Shown here piece by piece: positions 22,041 through 30,300 of a DNA stretch of 64,000 bases. The stretch is from the NCBI RefSeq assembly GCF_035653575.1, contig NZ_DASRBQ010000181.1, positions 1-64,000 on the forward strand, written 5' to 3'. The stretch comes from Actinocrinis sp035653575 (GTDB taxonomy: Bacteria; Actinomycetota; Actinomycetes; Streptomycetales; Catenulisporaceae). Below the pieces are notes generated by a model. It was not told where the DNA came from, did no database searches, and saw only the letters and a program-made list of their open reading frames with translations. Positions within the stretch are counted from its first letter, which is position 1. Each line of letters opens with the position of its first letter. The translations under genes were made by a program, and so were the position numbers.

Positions 22041-23755
22041 TCGGTTTGGTGGCTGCCACGGCTGCGGGGCGCGCCGCTTCGGTTGCGTTGGCTGCGGTGT
22101 GGGGCGGGGACGCACGCGTCTATGGTGAAGATGACCGCTCCGCCGGCGACGCGTTGCGGGCCGCTTTCGCGGAATGCGACGCGGTCGTGTCCTTCCTCGC
22201 GGTGGGCGCGACGGTTCGCGTGCTGGCTCCGCTGCTGCAGCACAAGTCTCAGGACGCGGCGGTCGTGTGCGTGGATGAGTCGCGCCTGTTCGCGGTCGCC
22301 GTGCTCGGCGGGCACCACGGCGCGAACGAGCTGGCGCGGCGGGTGGCTGAGGTCCTTGGTTGCACGCCGGTGATCACGACCGCTTCCGATGTCTCTGGCG
22401 TGACGCCGCTGGATTCGTTCGGCGCGGATCTCGGGTTCGTGGTCGAGAACCCGGAGAGGCTGGCTTCGGTCGGTGCCCGCGTCCTGTCGGGGGAGCCGGT
22501 GACGGTGTTCGGGGCGGAGCGTTGGCCGCTGCCCGCGTTGCCGCCGAACGTGACGCCGACTCAGGACGCTGCCGACGCCGACATCGTGATCTGCGATGAG
22601 AGCGTCGACGTGCGTGAGGGCGCGCTTGTCTACCGACCGGCATCGCTGGTCGTCGGCGTCGGGGCGTCGCGGGGCGTCGGCGAGCAAGAGGTGCTGGACA
22701 CGATCGATGCCGCCCTCGCCGCGGGCGGCCTGGCAGCGCGGTCGGTCGTTCGGCTCGCCTCGGTCGATGTGAAGGCTGACGAGGCGGGGCTGGTCGAGGC
22801 TGCCCGCACGCGCGGCTGGCCGATCGTGTTCCACGCGGCGGCTGAACTCGCGGCGGTCGAGGTGCCGAACCCTTCGCAGGTCGTCGCCGCGGAGGTGGGG
22901 ACAGCGTCGGTGGCTGAGGCCGCAGCTCGCTACGCGGGGCCGACGCGGCCGCTGGCCGATCTGGTCGTCGAGAAGGTCAAGTCGCCGAGGGCGACGGCCG
23001 CGGTAGCGCGGGTGCGGCCGCGTGGTCGGCTTGCGGTGGTCGGCCTCGGTCCGGGTGCGCGTGATCTGCTGGCGCCGCGTGCGGTGGAGGAGTTGCGGCG
23101 GGCGAGTGTCGTGGTCGGGCTGGATCAATACGTCGAGCAGATCAGGGATCTGCTGCGGCCGGGGACGCGGATTAGCGCCAGCGGTCTCGGCGCGGAGGAG
23201 GAGCGGGCGCGCAGCGCGGTGGAGTTGGCGCGGACCGGCCTGGCTGTCGCGCTGATCGGTTCGGGCGACGCGGGCGTGTACGCGATGGCCTCGCCCGCGC
23301 TGGATCACGCGGACGCCGATGACGTCGATGTGGTCTGTGTCCCGGGGATCACCGCCGCGACCGCGGCGTCGAATGTGCTCGGTGCGGCTCTCGGGCATGA
23401 TCACTGCTCGATTTCGCTCTCTGATCTGCATACGCCGTGGGAGGCGATCGAGCGTCGGGTGCGCGCGGCCGCGGAGGGTGACTTCGTGGTCTCCTTCTAC
23501 AATCCGCGTTCCCGGCAGCGCGATTGGCAGTTGACCAAGGCGCTGGGGATCTTGGCCGAGCACCGGCCGGGTTCGACGCCGGTCGGGTGGGTGCGCAACG
23601 CTTCGCGGCCGGATGAGAGCCACGGCCTGACGACGCTGGAGCTGTTCGATCCGGCGGTGGTCGACATGTACACGGTCGTGACGGTCGGGTGTTCGCAGTC
23701 GCGGATCGTCGGGGGCCGGTTTGTCACGCCGCGGGGGTACACGTGGGCGCGCTGA
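22037..23755 (+). CDS. cobJ: CbiG-CobJ fusion: cobalt-precorrin-5A hydrolase-like plus precorrin-3B C17-methyltransferase
   Basis: 572 aa. Residues 1 to about 320 look like CbiG (start VIGLVAATAAGRAASVALA; middle VAVLGGHHGANELARRVAEV; later SLVVGVGASRGVGEQEVLDT). The rest is a tetrapyrrole methylase with RLAVVGLGPGARDLLAPRAV, VALIGSGDAGVYAMASPAL and DFVVSFYNPRSRQRDWQL, typical of CobJ/CbiH, which contracts the ring and methylates C17. The fusion is common in actinobacteria. The GTG at 22037 is fixed by a GTGA overlap; the frame is open back to 21605 inside cobL without support. Confidence 0.93.
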   Translation: MIGLVAATAAGRAASVALAAVWGGDARVYGEDDRSAGDALRAAFAECDAVVSFLAVGATVRVLAPLLQHKSQDAAVVCVDESRLFAVAVLGGHHGANELARRVAEVLGCTPVITTASDVSGVTPLDSFGADLGFVVENPERLASVGARVLSGEPVTVFGAERWPLPALPPNVTPTQDAADADIVICDESVDVREGALVYRPASLVVGVGASRGVGEQEVLDTIDAALAAGGLAARSVVRLASVDVKADEAGLVEAARTRGWPIVFHAAAELAAVEVPNPSQVVAAEVGTASVAEAAARYAGPTRPLADLVVEKVKSPRATAAVARVRPRGRLAVVGLGPGARDLLAPRAVEELRRASVVVGLDQYVEQIRDLLRPGTRISASGLGAEEERARSAVELARTGLAVALIGSGDAGVYAMASPALDHADADDVDVVCVPGITAATAASNVLGAALGHDHCSISLSDLHTPWEAIERRVRAAAEGDFVVSFYNPRSRQRDWQLTKALGILAEHRPGSTPVGWVRNASRPDESHGLTTLELFDPAVVDMYTVVTVGCSQSRIVGGRFVTPRGYTWAR

Positions 23756-23985
23756 TGCATGATCGCCGGGTGGCCTCGCTGGGGGCTGTTTCTGGCGGCC
23801 TGGTCGCTGAGGTCGGGGCTTGTCAGGGTTGCGGTGCCTGCCTGCTGACCTGCCCGGAGCACGCGTTTCGGCCGCGCGGCGGGCGGTTGCTGGTGGTGGC
23901 GCAGCGGTGTTCCGGGTGCGGGGAGTGTGTCGAGGTGTGTCCGGTGGACGCAATCGAGCTGGTCGAGAGGGGGAGTGGCCGGTGA
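23755..23985 (+). CDS. Small 2[4Fe-4S] ferredoxin in the cobalamin operon
   Basis: 76 aa. Two cluster motifs are visible: CQGCGACLLTCPEHA and CSGCGECVEVCPVDA, each CxxCxxCxxxCP. It starts at the ATG that shares its A with the cobJ stop (TGATG) and ends in a GTGA overlap with cobH, so it is tightly locked into the operon. A GTG at 23743 is a less likely start. It may feed electrons to a corrin-pathway step, for example the ring contraction by the adjacent CbiG-CobJ protein; this role is inferred. Confidence 0.9.
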   Translation: MHDRRVASLGAVSGGLVAEVGACQGCGACLLTCPEHAFRPRGGRLLVVAQRCSGCGECVEVCPVDAIELVERGSGR

Positions 23986-24623
23986 GGAGCGTGCACGCGA
24001 TCGAGCAGGAGTCGTACGCGATCTTGCGGGCGCAGCTGGCGGACCGGTTCCCGGGCGCGGCCGCACAGCCGCCGCTGGCGCGAGCCGTGCTGGAACGGGT
24101 CGTGCACGCCAGCGCGGATCTCGACTATGCCGAGGATCTGGTGCTGCCGCGCGAGCCGGTGCTGGCCGAGGCCGTAGCCGCGCTGCGATCCGGGGCGCCG
24201 ATCGTCGCGGACGTGGCGATGGTCGCGGCCGGGATCACACGCCGCGAGGCACTGTGTCGCATCACGGACCCTCGCGCGGCGCAGTTGGCGGCGGCGGAGG
24301 GGGTTACGCGCTCGGCCGCGGCGATGCGACTCGCCGCCCGCGAGGCCGGGCCGGGGGCCGTGTACGTCGTCGGGTGCGCGCCGACGGCGTTGTTCGAGTT
24401 GATCGAGCACTGCGACGAGTACCGGCCGCTGCTGGTGATCGGATTGCCGGTGGGGTTCGTGGGCGCGAGCGAGTCGAAAGCCGCGCTGCGCGCGCACGAA
24501 GGGTTGTCGGTGCGGGCGGTGTCGAATCGCAGCGGCAAGGGCGGTTCGGCGGTGGCCGCCGCCGCTGTCAATGCCCTGTTGTACTTCGAGTCGGGCAGCG
24601 AATCCGAGTGGAGCCGAGCGTGA
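23982..24623 (+). CDS. cobH: Precorrin-8X methylmutase CobH
   Basis: 213 aa, normal length. The N terminus HAIEQESYAILRAQLADRF and the catalytic-His region ERVVHASADLDYAEDLV match CobH/CbiC, as do PIVADVAMVAAGITRR and YVVGCAPTALFELIE. It moves the methyl group from C11 to C12 to give hydrogenobyrinic acid (or cobyrinic acid). Starts with GTG in an overlap with the ferredoxin and ends in a GTGA overlap with cbiX. Confidence 0.95.
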   Translation: MRSVHAIEQESYAILRAQLADRFPGAAAQPPLARAVLERVVHASADLDYAEDLVLPREPVLAEAVAALRSGAPIVADVAMVAAGITRREALCRITDPRAAQLAAAEGVTRSAAAMRLAAREAGPGAVYVVGCAPTALFELIEHCDEYRPLLVIGLPVGFVGASESKAALRAHEGLSVRAVSNRSGKGGSAVAAAAVNALLYFESGSESEWSRA

Positions 24624-25666
24624 CCTCATTGCTGATCGTCGGGCACGGCACTCGGCACGACGAGGGCGCGGGCCAGTTCCGGGCGTTCGTGGAGCGCGTC
24701 GGTGAACGCGCGCGGGGACGGGAGGACGTGCCGGTCGAGTCGGTGGCCGGCGGCTTCATCGAACTGTCGCCGCCGCCGCTGCGGGACGCTGTCGCACAGC
24801 TCGTCTCGCAGGGGCGTCGTGACCTGGTCGCGGTGCCGCTGATCCTGCTGGCCGCGGGACATGCGAAGGGCGATATTCCGGCGGCGTTGGCGCGGGAGCG
24901 CGGCCGGCACCCGGGGCTGCGGACTCGGTACGCGCGCCCGCTGGGCGTGCATCCGGAGATCATCGGTCTGCTGCGTGCGAGGCTGGCGGCCAGTGCGCAG
25001 CCGAAGCCGGACGCGGTGCTGCTGGTGGGGCGCGGGACGACCGACCCGGATGCGAACGCTGATTTGCACCGGGCGGCCCGGTTGCTATGGGAGACGACCC
25101 GGGATTCAGGTGTGGAGTTCGTCGAACCGGCGTTCGTCTCGCTGGCGCGTCCGTCAGTCGGCGAGGGGTTGGAGCGGTTGGCGCGGCTGGGTGCGCGGCG
25201 GGTGACGGTGCTGCCGTATTTCCTGTTCGCGGGCGTGTTGCCGGACCGGATCGTGGAGCACAGCGCGCGCGCCGCGGAGACGCTAGGGCTTGATGTCACC
25301 GTCGGACGCCTGCTGGGAGACACCGGACTCGGGGACGGCGACGTGCTGACCGACCTGGTCTTGGACCGCTACGCCGAGGCACTGGCCGGTCCCGTGGCGG
25401 TCAACTGTGACGCGTGCATCTACCGGATCGCGATGCCGGGATTCGAGGACCGGGTCGGCGCGGCGCAGCGCCCGCACGATCACCCGGACGATCCGGCCGG
25501 CCACCATCACCATGGTCACGGGCACGATCACAGCAGCGGACACATGCACATCCATGCACACCAGCATCCTGGCGAACAGCTGCACGAAAAGGAGCACTCC
25601 GCGCAGGGAACTCAGGACTCGCACTCGCCGGTAGTTAGTCACACGGGCCCGGCATCCGTGCGATGA
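24620..25666 (+). CDS. cbiX: Sirohydrochlorin cobaltochelatase-like CbiX with His-rich tail
   Basis: 348 aa. Two related chelatase halves: the first has SLLIVGHGTRHDEGAGQFRA and PLILLAAGHAKGDIPAAL, the second VLLVGRGTTDPDANADLHRA and VLPYFLFAGVLPDRIVEH. In the second half the usual metal-binding GHGS is replaced by GRGT, so the first half probably carries the active site. The last 60 or so residues hold a His-rich stretch (HHHHGHGHDH and further spaced His) likely to store or deliver metal. By family it inserts Co2+ early. The GTG start overlaps the cobH stop. Confidence 0.88.
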   Translation: MTSLLIVGHGTRHDEGAGQFRAFVERVGERARGREDVPVESVAGGFIELSPPPLRDAVAQLVSQGRRDLVAVPLILLAAGHAKGDIPAALARERGRHPGLRTRYARPLGVHPEIIGLLRARLAASAQPKPDAVLLVGRGTTDPDANADLHRAARLLWETTRDSGVEFVEPAFVSLARPSVGEGLERLARLGARRVTVLPYFLFAGVLPDRIVEHSARAAETLGLDVTVGRLLGDTGLGDGDVLTDLVLDRYAEALAGPVAVNCDACIYRIAMPGFEDRVGAAQRPHDHPDDPAGHHHHGHGHDHSSGHMHIHAHQHPGEQLHEKEHSAQGTQDSHSPVVSHTGPASVR

Positions 25667-25676
25667 TCGGACGGCC

Positions 25677-26993
25677 ATGGGATCGCAGAAGTTGAGCGGG
25701 CGCAGCGCGCGGGTGACCGTCCTCGGGTTCGACGGGTCTCCCCCTTCCCCTCAGGCGCGCCGGGCGCTGGCGGAGGCGACGCTTGTCGTCGGGAACATCA
25801 GGCATTTGGACGCGCTGCCGATCCCGGAGACGGCGCGGCGCATCTACATGGGCGGCCTGGGTTCCGCGCTGACGCACCTGGCGCTGCACGACGGGCCGGC
25901 GGTGGTGGTCGCGTCGGGCGATCCCGGGTTCTTCGGGGTGGTGCGGGCGCTGCGGGACCAGGACATCAGGGTTCGTACACTCCCGGCGATCTCCTCGGTG
26001 GCGGCCGCGTTCGGGCGGATCGGGATGGCCTGGGAGGACGCCCTGGTGGTCGCGGTCGACGCGGCCTCGGACGGGGTGGATCCGACGGAGCGGGCCACGG
26101 CGGGCCGCTCGGTGTTCGACCCGGCGGCCGGGCGTCCGGTCTCGACGCTGCGTACGGCGGCGAATCTGTGCCGGGCGCATCCGAAGGTGGCGGTGCTGAC
26201 CGGCCCCGGCGCGGGCCCGCGGGAGCTGGCGGCGGAGCTGCTGGGCCCGGACAAGCACCCGCTGGAGCGCACGCTGATCGTGGCGCAGCGGCTCGGGGAG
26301 CCGGAGGAGTCGGTGGAGTGGCTGAGCCTGGAGGAGGCGGCGGGCCGGCACCACTGGGGCGAGCCGAGCATCGTGCTGTGCATCGACGAGGACCGCACCG
26401 CGCCGCCGCGTCCGCCGCTGCTGGCCGGGTGGGGCGGGCCGCCCGGCGGCTGGGCGCTGCCGGAGAACGCGTTCGTGCACCGCACCGCCCGGATCACCAC
26501 CTCCGAGGCGCGGGCGCTGGTGCTGGCCCGGCTGGCGCCGCGTCCGGGCACGCTGGTGTGGGACGTGGGCGCGGGCTCGGGTTCGGTCGGCATCGAGTGC
26601 GCGCGGCTGGGCGCGGCGGTCATCGCGGTGGAGCGGGACGCGGACTCGTGTGAACGGATCGACCTGAACGCGACGATGCACGGCGTCGAGGTGCGCGTGG
26701 TGCGCGGACAGGCCCCGGCGGCGCTGCTGGACCTGCCCCAGCCGGACGCGGTGATGGTCGGCGGCGGCGGAGTGGAGATCATCCGCGCGGCGATGAACCG
26801 CGACCCGCGGATCGTGGTGGTCACGCTGTCGGCCATCGACCGGGTGGCCGAAGCGAAGCAGGCCCTGAAGGTGTCAGGCCGCAAGGTCGACGGGGTGCTG
26901 CTGCAGTCCTCGCGGCTGGCGCCGATGCCGGGCGACGCGCACCGCTTCGCGGCGGTCAACCCGGTGTTCGTGCTGTGGGGCGAACGGCCGTGA
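25677..26993 (+). CDS. Second CobL-type precorrin-6Y methyltransferase (CbiE-CbiT)
   Basis: 438 aa, the same CbiE-CbiT layout as the gene at 20625: VTVLGFDGSPPSPQARRALA at the start, VVASGDPGFFGVVRAL, and the CbiT SAM site VWDVGAGSGSVGIECARLG. It is complete and its motifs are intact. It differs from the first copy by an extra segment of about 25 residues after MAWEDALVVAVDAASDG and by lacking the INRPT/VER insert. Two full-length copies in one operon could mean divided labour between the E and T reactions or a duplication under repair. It starts 10 bases after cbiX. Confidence 0.9.
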   Translation: MGSQKLSGRSARVTVLGFDGSPPSPQARRALAEATLVVGNIRHLDALPIPETARRIYMGGLGSALTHLALHDGPAVVVASGDPGFFGVVRALRDQDIRVRTLPAISSVAAAFGRIGMAWEDALVVAVDAASDGVDPTERATAGRSVFDPAAGRPVSTLRTAANLCRAHPKVAVLTGPGAGPRELAAELLGPDKHPLERTLIVAQRLGEPEESVEWLSLEEAAGRHHWGEPSIVLCIDEDRTAPPRPPLLAGWGGPPGGWALPENAFVHRTARITTSEARALVLARLAPRPGTLVWDVGAGSGSVGIECARLGAAVIAVERDADSCERIDLNATMHGVEVRVVRGQAPAALLDLPQPDAVMVGGGGVEIIRAAMNRDPRIVVVTLSAIDRVAEAKQALKVSGRKVDGVLLQSSRLAPMPGDAHRFAAVNPVFVLWGERP

Positions 26994-27312
26994 GCGACGC
27001 GGGTGCGCAGGCCGGCGGGGGTCCTTACCGGTGCAACGGGTCGTGGGCGCGGGTGCGTCAGTCTTCCGAGTGGAAGGCGTCACTCACTCGGACCGCGTAC
27101 TGGTTCCGAGGGTGGCGGGCGGTGGCCAATACTGGCTCGCGGACGCTGCGCGCGGCCGACGGGCTTTCCCGGCCGTCGGTGAATCCCGATAGGGTACGTG
27201 ATCGCCTCGCCGGCGGCGGGGGCGGGCAGTTCGCGCCTACAGCCGGGCCGGTTTCGCGCGTGGTGTGCGCGGGGCGCCGGGCGGCGTGGGCCACTGGGAT
27301 CGAGGAGGCGTG
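26994..27312. other. 319-base gap before the BluB-CobT gene
   Basis: Contains a 7-bp-stem hairpin (CCGACGG / CCGTCGG, 27156-27179) that could end the upstream transcript, and a TAGGGT hexamer at 27190-27195 resembling an actinobacterial -10 box without a clear -35. GGCCACTGGGA at 27289-27299 superficially recalls a B12 box but the rest of the riboswitch is missing. A strong ribosome site, GAGGAGG, precedes the ATG at 27313. An internal promoter is possible but unproven. Confidence 0.35.
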
Positions 27313-30300
27313 ATGAGCGGCACCGACGAGTTCGGGAACGGCGGCTACGGCACGGGTGAGTTCGACCGTGCCGGGGCCGAGGCCGGGCCCGGAGCGGCCG
27401 CGCGCACCGCGCCTCCGACGGGTCCGCGGGTACCGGCGGCGGGCGTGCCGCATCAGGGTCCTGCGGCAGGTGGCGACGCGCCCGGCGGTGCGGTGGCGGG
27501 CGCGCCGTGGCTGGCGGCTGGGAGCGTTCCCTATGCGGAGGCGGTGTTCGGCGGGGCGGGGCAGCCCGACGGCACGGGCCAGCGCGCGGCGGGAGCGGGC
27601 CGGCGTGGTGTCCCGGACGCACAGCAGCGGCCGGGGGCCGGGGCGGTAGGTGCGCAGGTTCCGCCGCCACGGGCGCAGCAGACGCAGGGTCAGGGGGACG
27701 CCGGGTACGGCGGTGAGGTGTACGGCGAGGGGTACGTCAACGGGTACGGGTCGCGTGCGGGCGGGATGCCGCAGGTCCCGCAGCAGCGGTTCGACGCCTC
27801 GCCGTTCGATTCGGGTTTCACGCAGCAGGGCCGGCGCTTCGAGGTGCGTGATCAGTCGCGCCCGGGCGGATATGACCCGGCGGCGGGCGGTGTGCAGCCG
27901 GGGCAGTCAGGGTTCGAACGCGGCGGGTACGACCCGGCGGCGTCGAGCGCGGGGTTCGAGCGTCCGGGTTTCGAGTCCGGCGCGTACGAGCAGGCAGCGC
28001 CGCCGCCGGGATTCGACGCGCCGACCACGGAGTTTCGCCCGGGCCCGATGTTCGACGAGCCGACGGTGCGCCCAGGCGCTCCGGCTCCGGTGGCGGGCGG
28101 TCCGCAGCAGCCAGGCGCGGGGGCGGCGCCGAGCGGACTGAACGGCCGCGGCTCGGTGTTCTCCTCGCGTCAGGCCCCGGTGAACGGTTCGGCGCCGCAG
28201 GCGGCGGGTTCGGGTGCTCCGGGCGCGTCGGGCACGACGCAGCGCCCGTCGATGAGCGGACCGGGGACGTGGACGGCGGCGCCTCCTCCGGCGCAGCAGG
28301 GTTCTGCACCCGGGGCGCAAGGCCGGGAGCCAGCTGCGGCGGCAGCGCAACAAGGGCAGCAAGCCCAGCAGGGACAGCAACCGCAGCTACCGCAACAAGG
28401 CCAGCAGCAGCCTGCGCAGGATGGCCCACAGCCGACGTCAGCCGGTGGCAGCGGGCAGGTTCCGATCGGGCAGTCGCCGTCGGTGTCGGGTATCCCGCGG
28501 GTGCCGTCACCGACCGCCGCGGGTGCCAGGCCGCCGGTGCCGGACGAGCCGTTGCCCGGCCCGCCGCCGTTGCCGACCCGTCCGCCGCGCGCCGAACGCC
28601 AAGCACAGCAGGCCGCGCAAGCACAGGCCCAGGCCCAGGGCCGGATGCAGGGCACCGTGCCGCAGGCAGCGGCCGCACGCGAGACTCTTACTCCGCCGCG
28701 CCGCCCCGTCGCCGCCGCACAACAACCGCAGCCGCAGGCACCTGGAGTGCAGCAGCCGCAGACACAAGCACAGGCCCCTGGAATGCAACAGCCCCTACAG
28801 CAGCAGCCGAGCCCGCCCGCGTCTGCCGCCGCGCAGCCCGCGCCAGCCGAGGCCGCGCGGCCCGGCCAGATCGCCGAGCAGGCCGGTCAAGCCGGTCGCC
28901 CCGGACCGGAACGCGCAGCCGACGACCTGAGCAGCGAGCGCCTGCGGTCCGTCGCTCCGGTGCCGCAGCCGCGGGCTGCCGCGGGCGAGGGCGCGGCCGC
29001 GACGGCGACCCGGCCAGGATCGTCAGGTTCCTTCGACGCCGTCGCCGAGGAGAGCCCATCGCCCAAGGGCGAAAGCGGCGAGGAGATGGTCGTGCCGTGG
29101 CAGGCCGCTCCGGCTGCCGAGGCTGTTGACATCGAGGCCACACAGCCCGTTCCCCCGGGGTTCGGGCAGGTCCCGCCGTCCGTGCAACCGCACCCGCAGG
29201 GCCCGAACACGGCGCAGCAGGTACAGCAGCAGACGGCAGCGCAGGCGCCGACTGGCGCGCCGTCGCAGGCCGTACACAGCGCGGCGCCCAGCCGAGCCGA
29301 AGCCGCCGCCGCGCATGCCCGCCATCAAGCGGCTGATCAGCAGCAGGCGCAGGTTCCGGCCCAGGCGCAGCCGCAGGTTCAAGCGCAGCCGCAGGCCACA
29401 GCGGCGCAGACGCCGGCACCCCCCGCACCCGCCGCCACCGCCCAGGCTCAGGGCCCTGCGGCACAAGGCCCGAACCAGGTGCAGGCGCCTGCCGCGCAGC
29501 CCGGCCAGGTCCAGATGCCCGCCGCCGCCACTACGGCGCCGCAGCAGTCCGCGCAGCCCACCTCAGTACCGGCCGCCACAGCTCGTGCAGCGGCACCTCA
29601 GCAGCCCGCGCAAGCACCAGCCGCGGCCACCCCAGCAACGCAGAGCGCTCAGGCGCCGGCCTCCATTGCTGCCGCCGCACAAAACGCCGCAGCGAGCATG
29701 CCCGCGCCGCGCGGAACCCGCCGCCGCGTCGCAGAGCCCTCACCCGAGGAGAAGGTCGCCGCCCCGGCTAGCGCCCCGGCGCAGAATCCTGCCGTCGCAC
29801 AGCAATCAGTCGCCAGCCGCACCGCAGCGACGACCACGCCCGCCGCCGCTGCCCCCGCTCCGGCAAGCGCCCAGGCCGCGCCTTCGGTGCAGCAGCAAGC
29901 CGTGTCCGCCGCCCCCGCCCCAGCCGCCGCGCGGCAGCAACCCCAGCCGCAGGCTGCTGTCTCGCAGCAGCAACCCCAGCCGCAGGCTGCTGCCGCGCAG
30001 CAGCAGCCCGGCCAAGAACCGAACCGCGCGCCGGCCTACGAAGACGACGCGCTCGCCGCCGTCTACCGGGTCATCCACGAGCGCCGCGACGTTCGCAACG
30101 ACTTCCTGCCCGACGAGGTGCCCACCGAGACCCTCACCCGCATCCTGGAAGCCGCGCACACCGCCCCCTCCGTCGGGTTCTCCCAGCCCTGGGACTTCCT
30201 GGTCATCCGCGACGAGGCGATGCGCCGGCGCGTGCACGACCTGGCCGTGCGCCAGCGCCGCTCCTACGCCCAGTCCCTGCCCAAGGCCCGTGCCCGCGCG

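Noticed and set aside
26994..27312. Second cobalamin riboswitch before the BluB-CobT gene
   Set aside because: GGCCACTGGGA resembles a B12 box, but the preceding GGTG/TCC segments and the closing part are missing or misplaced.
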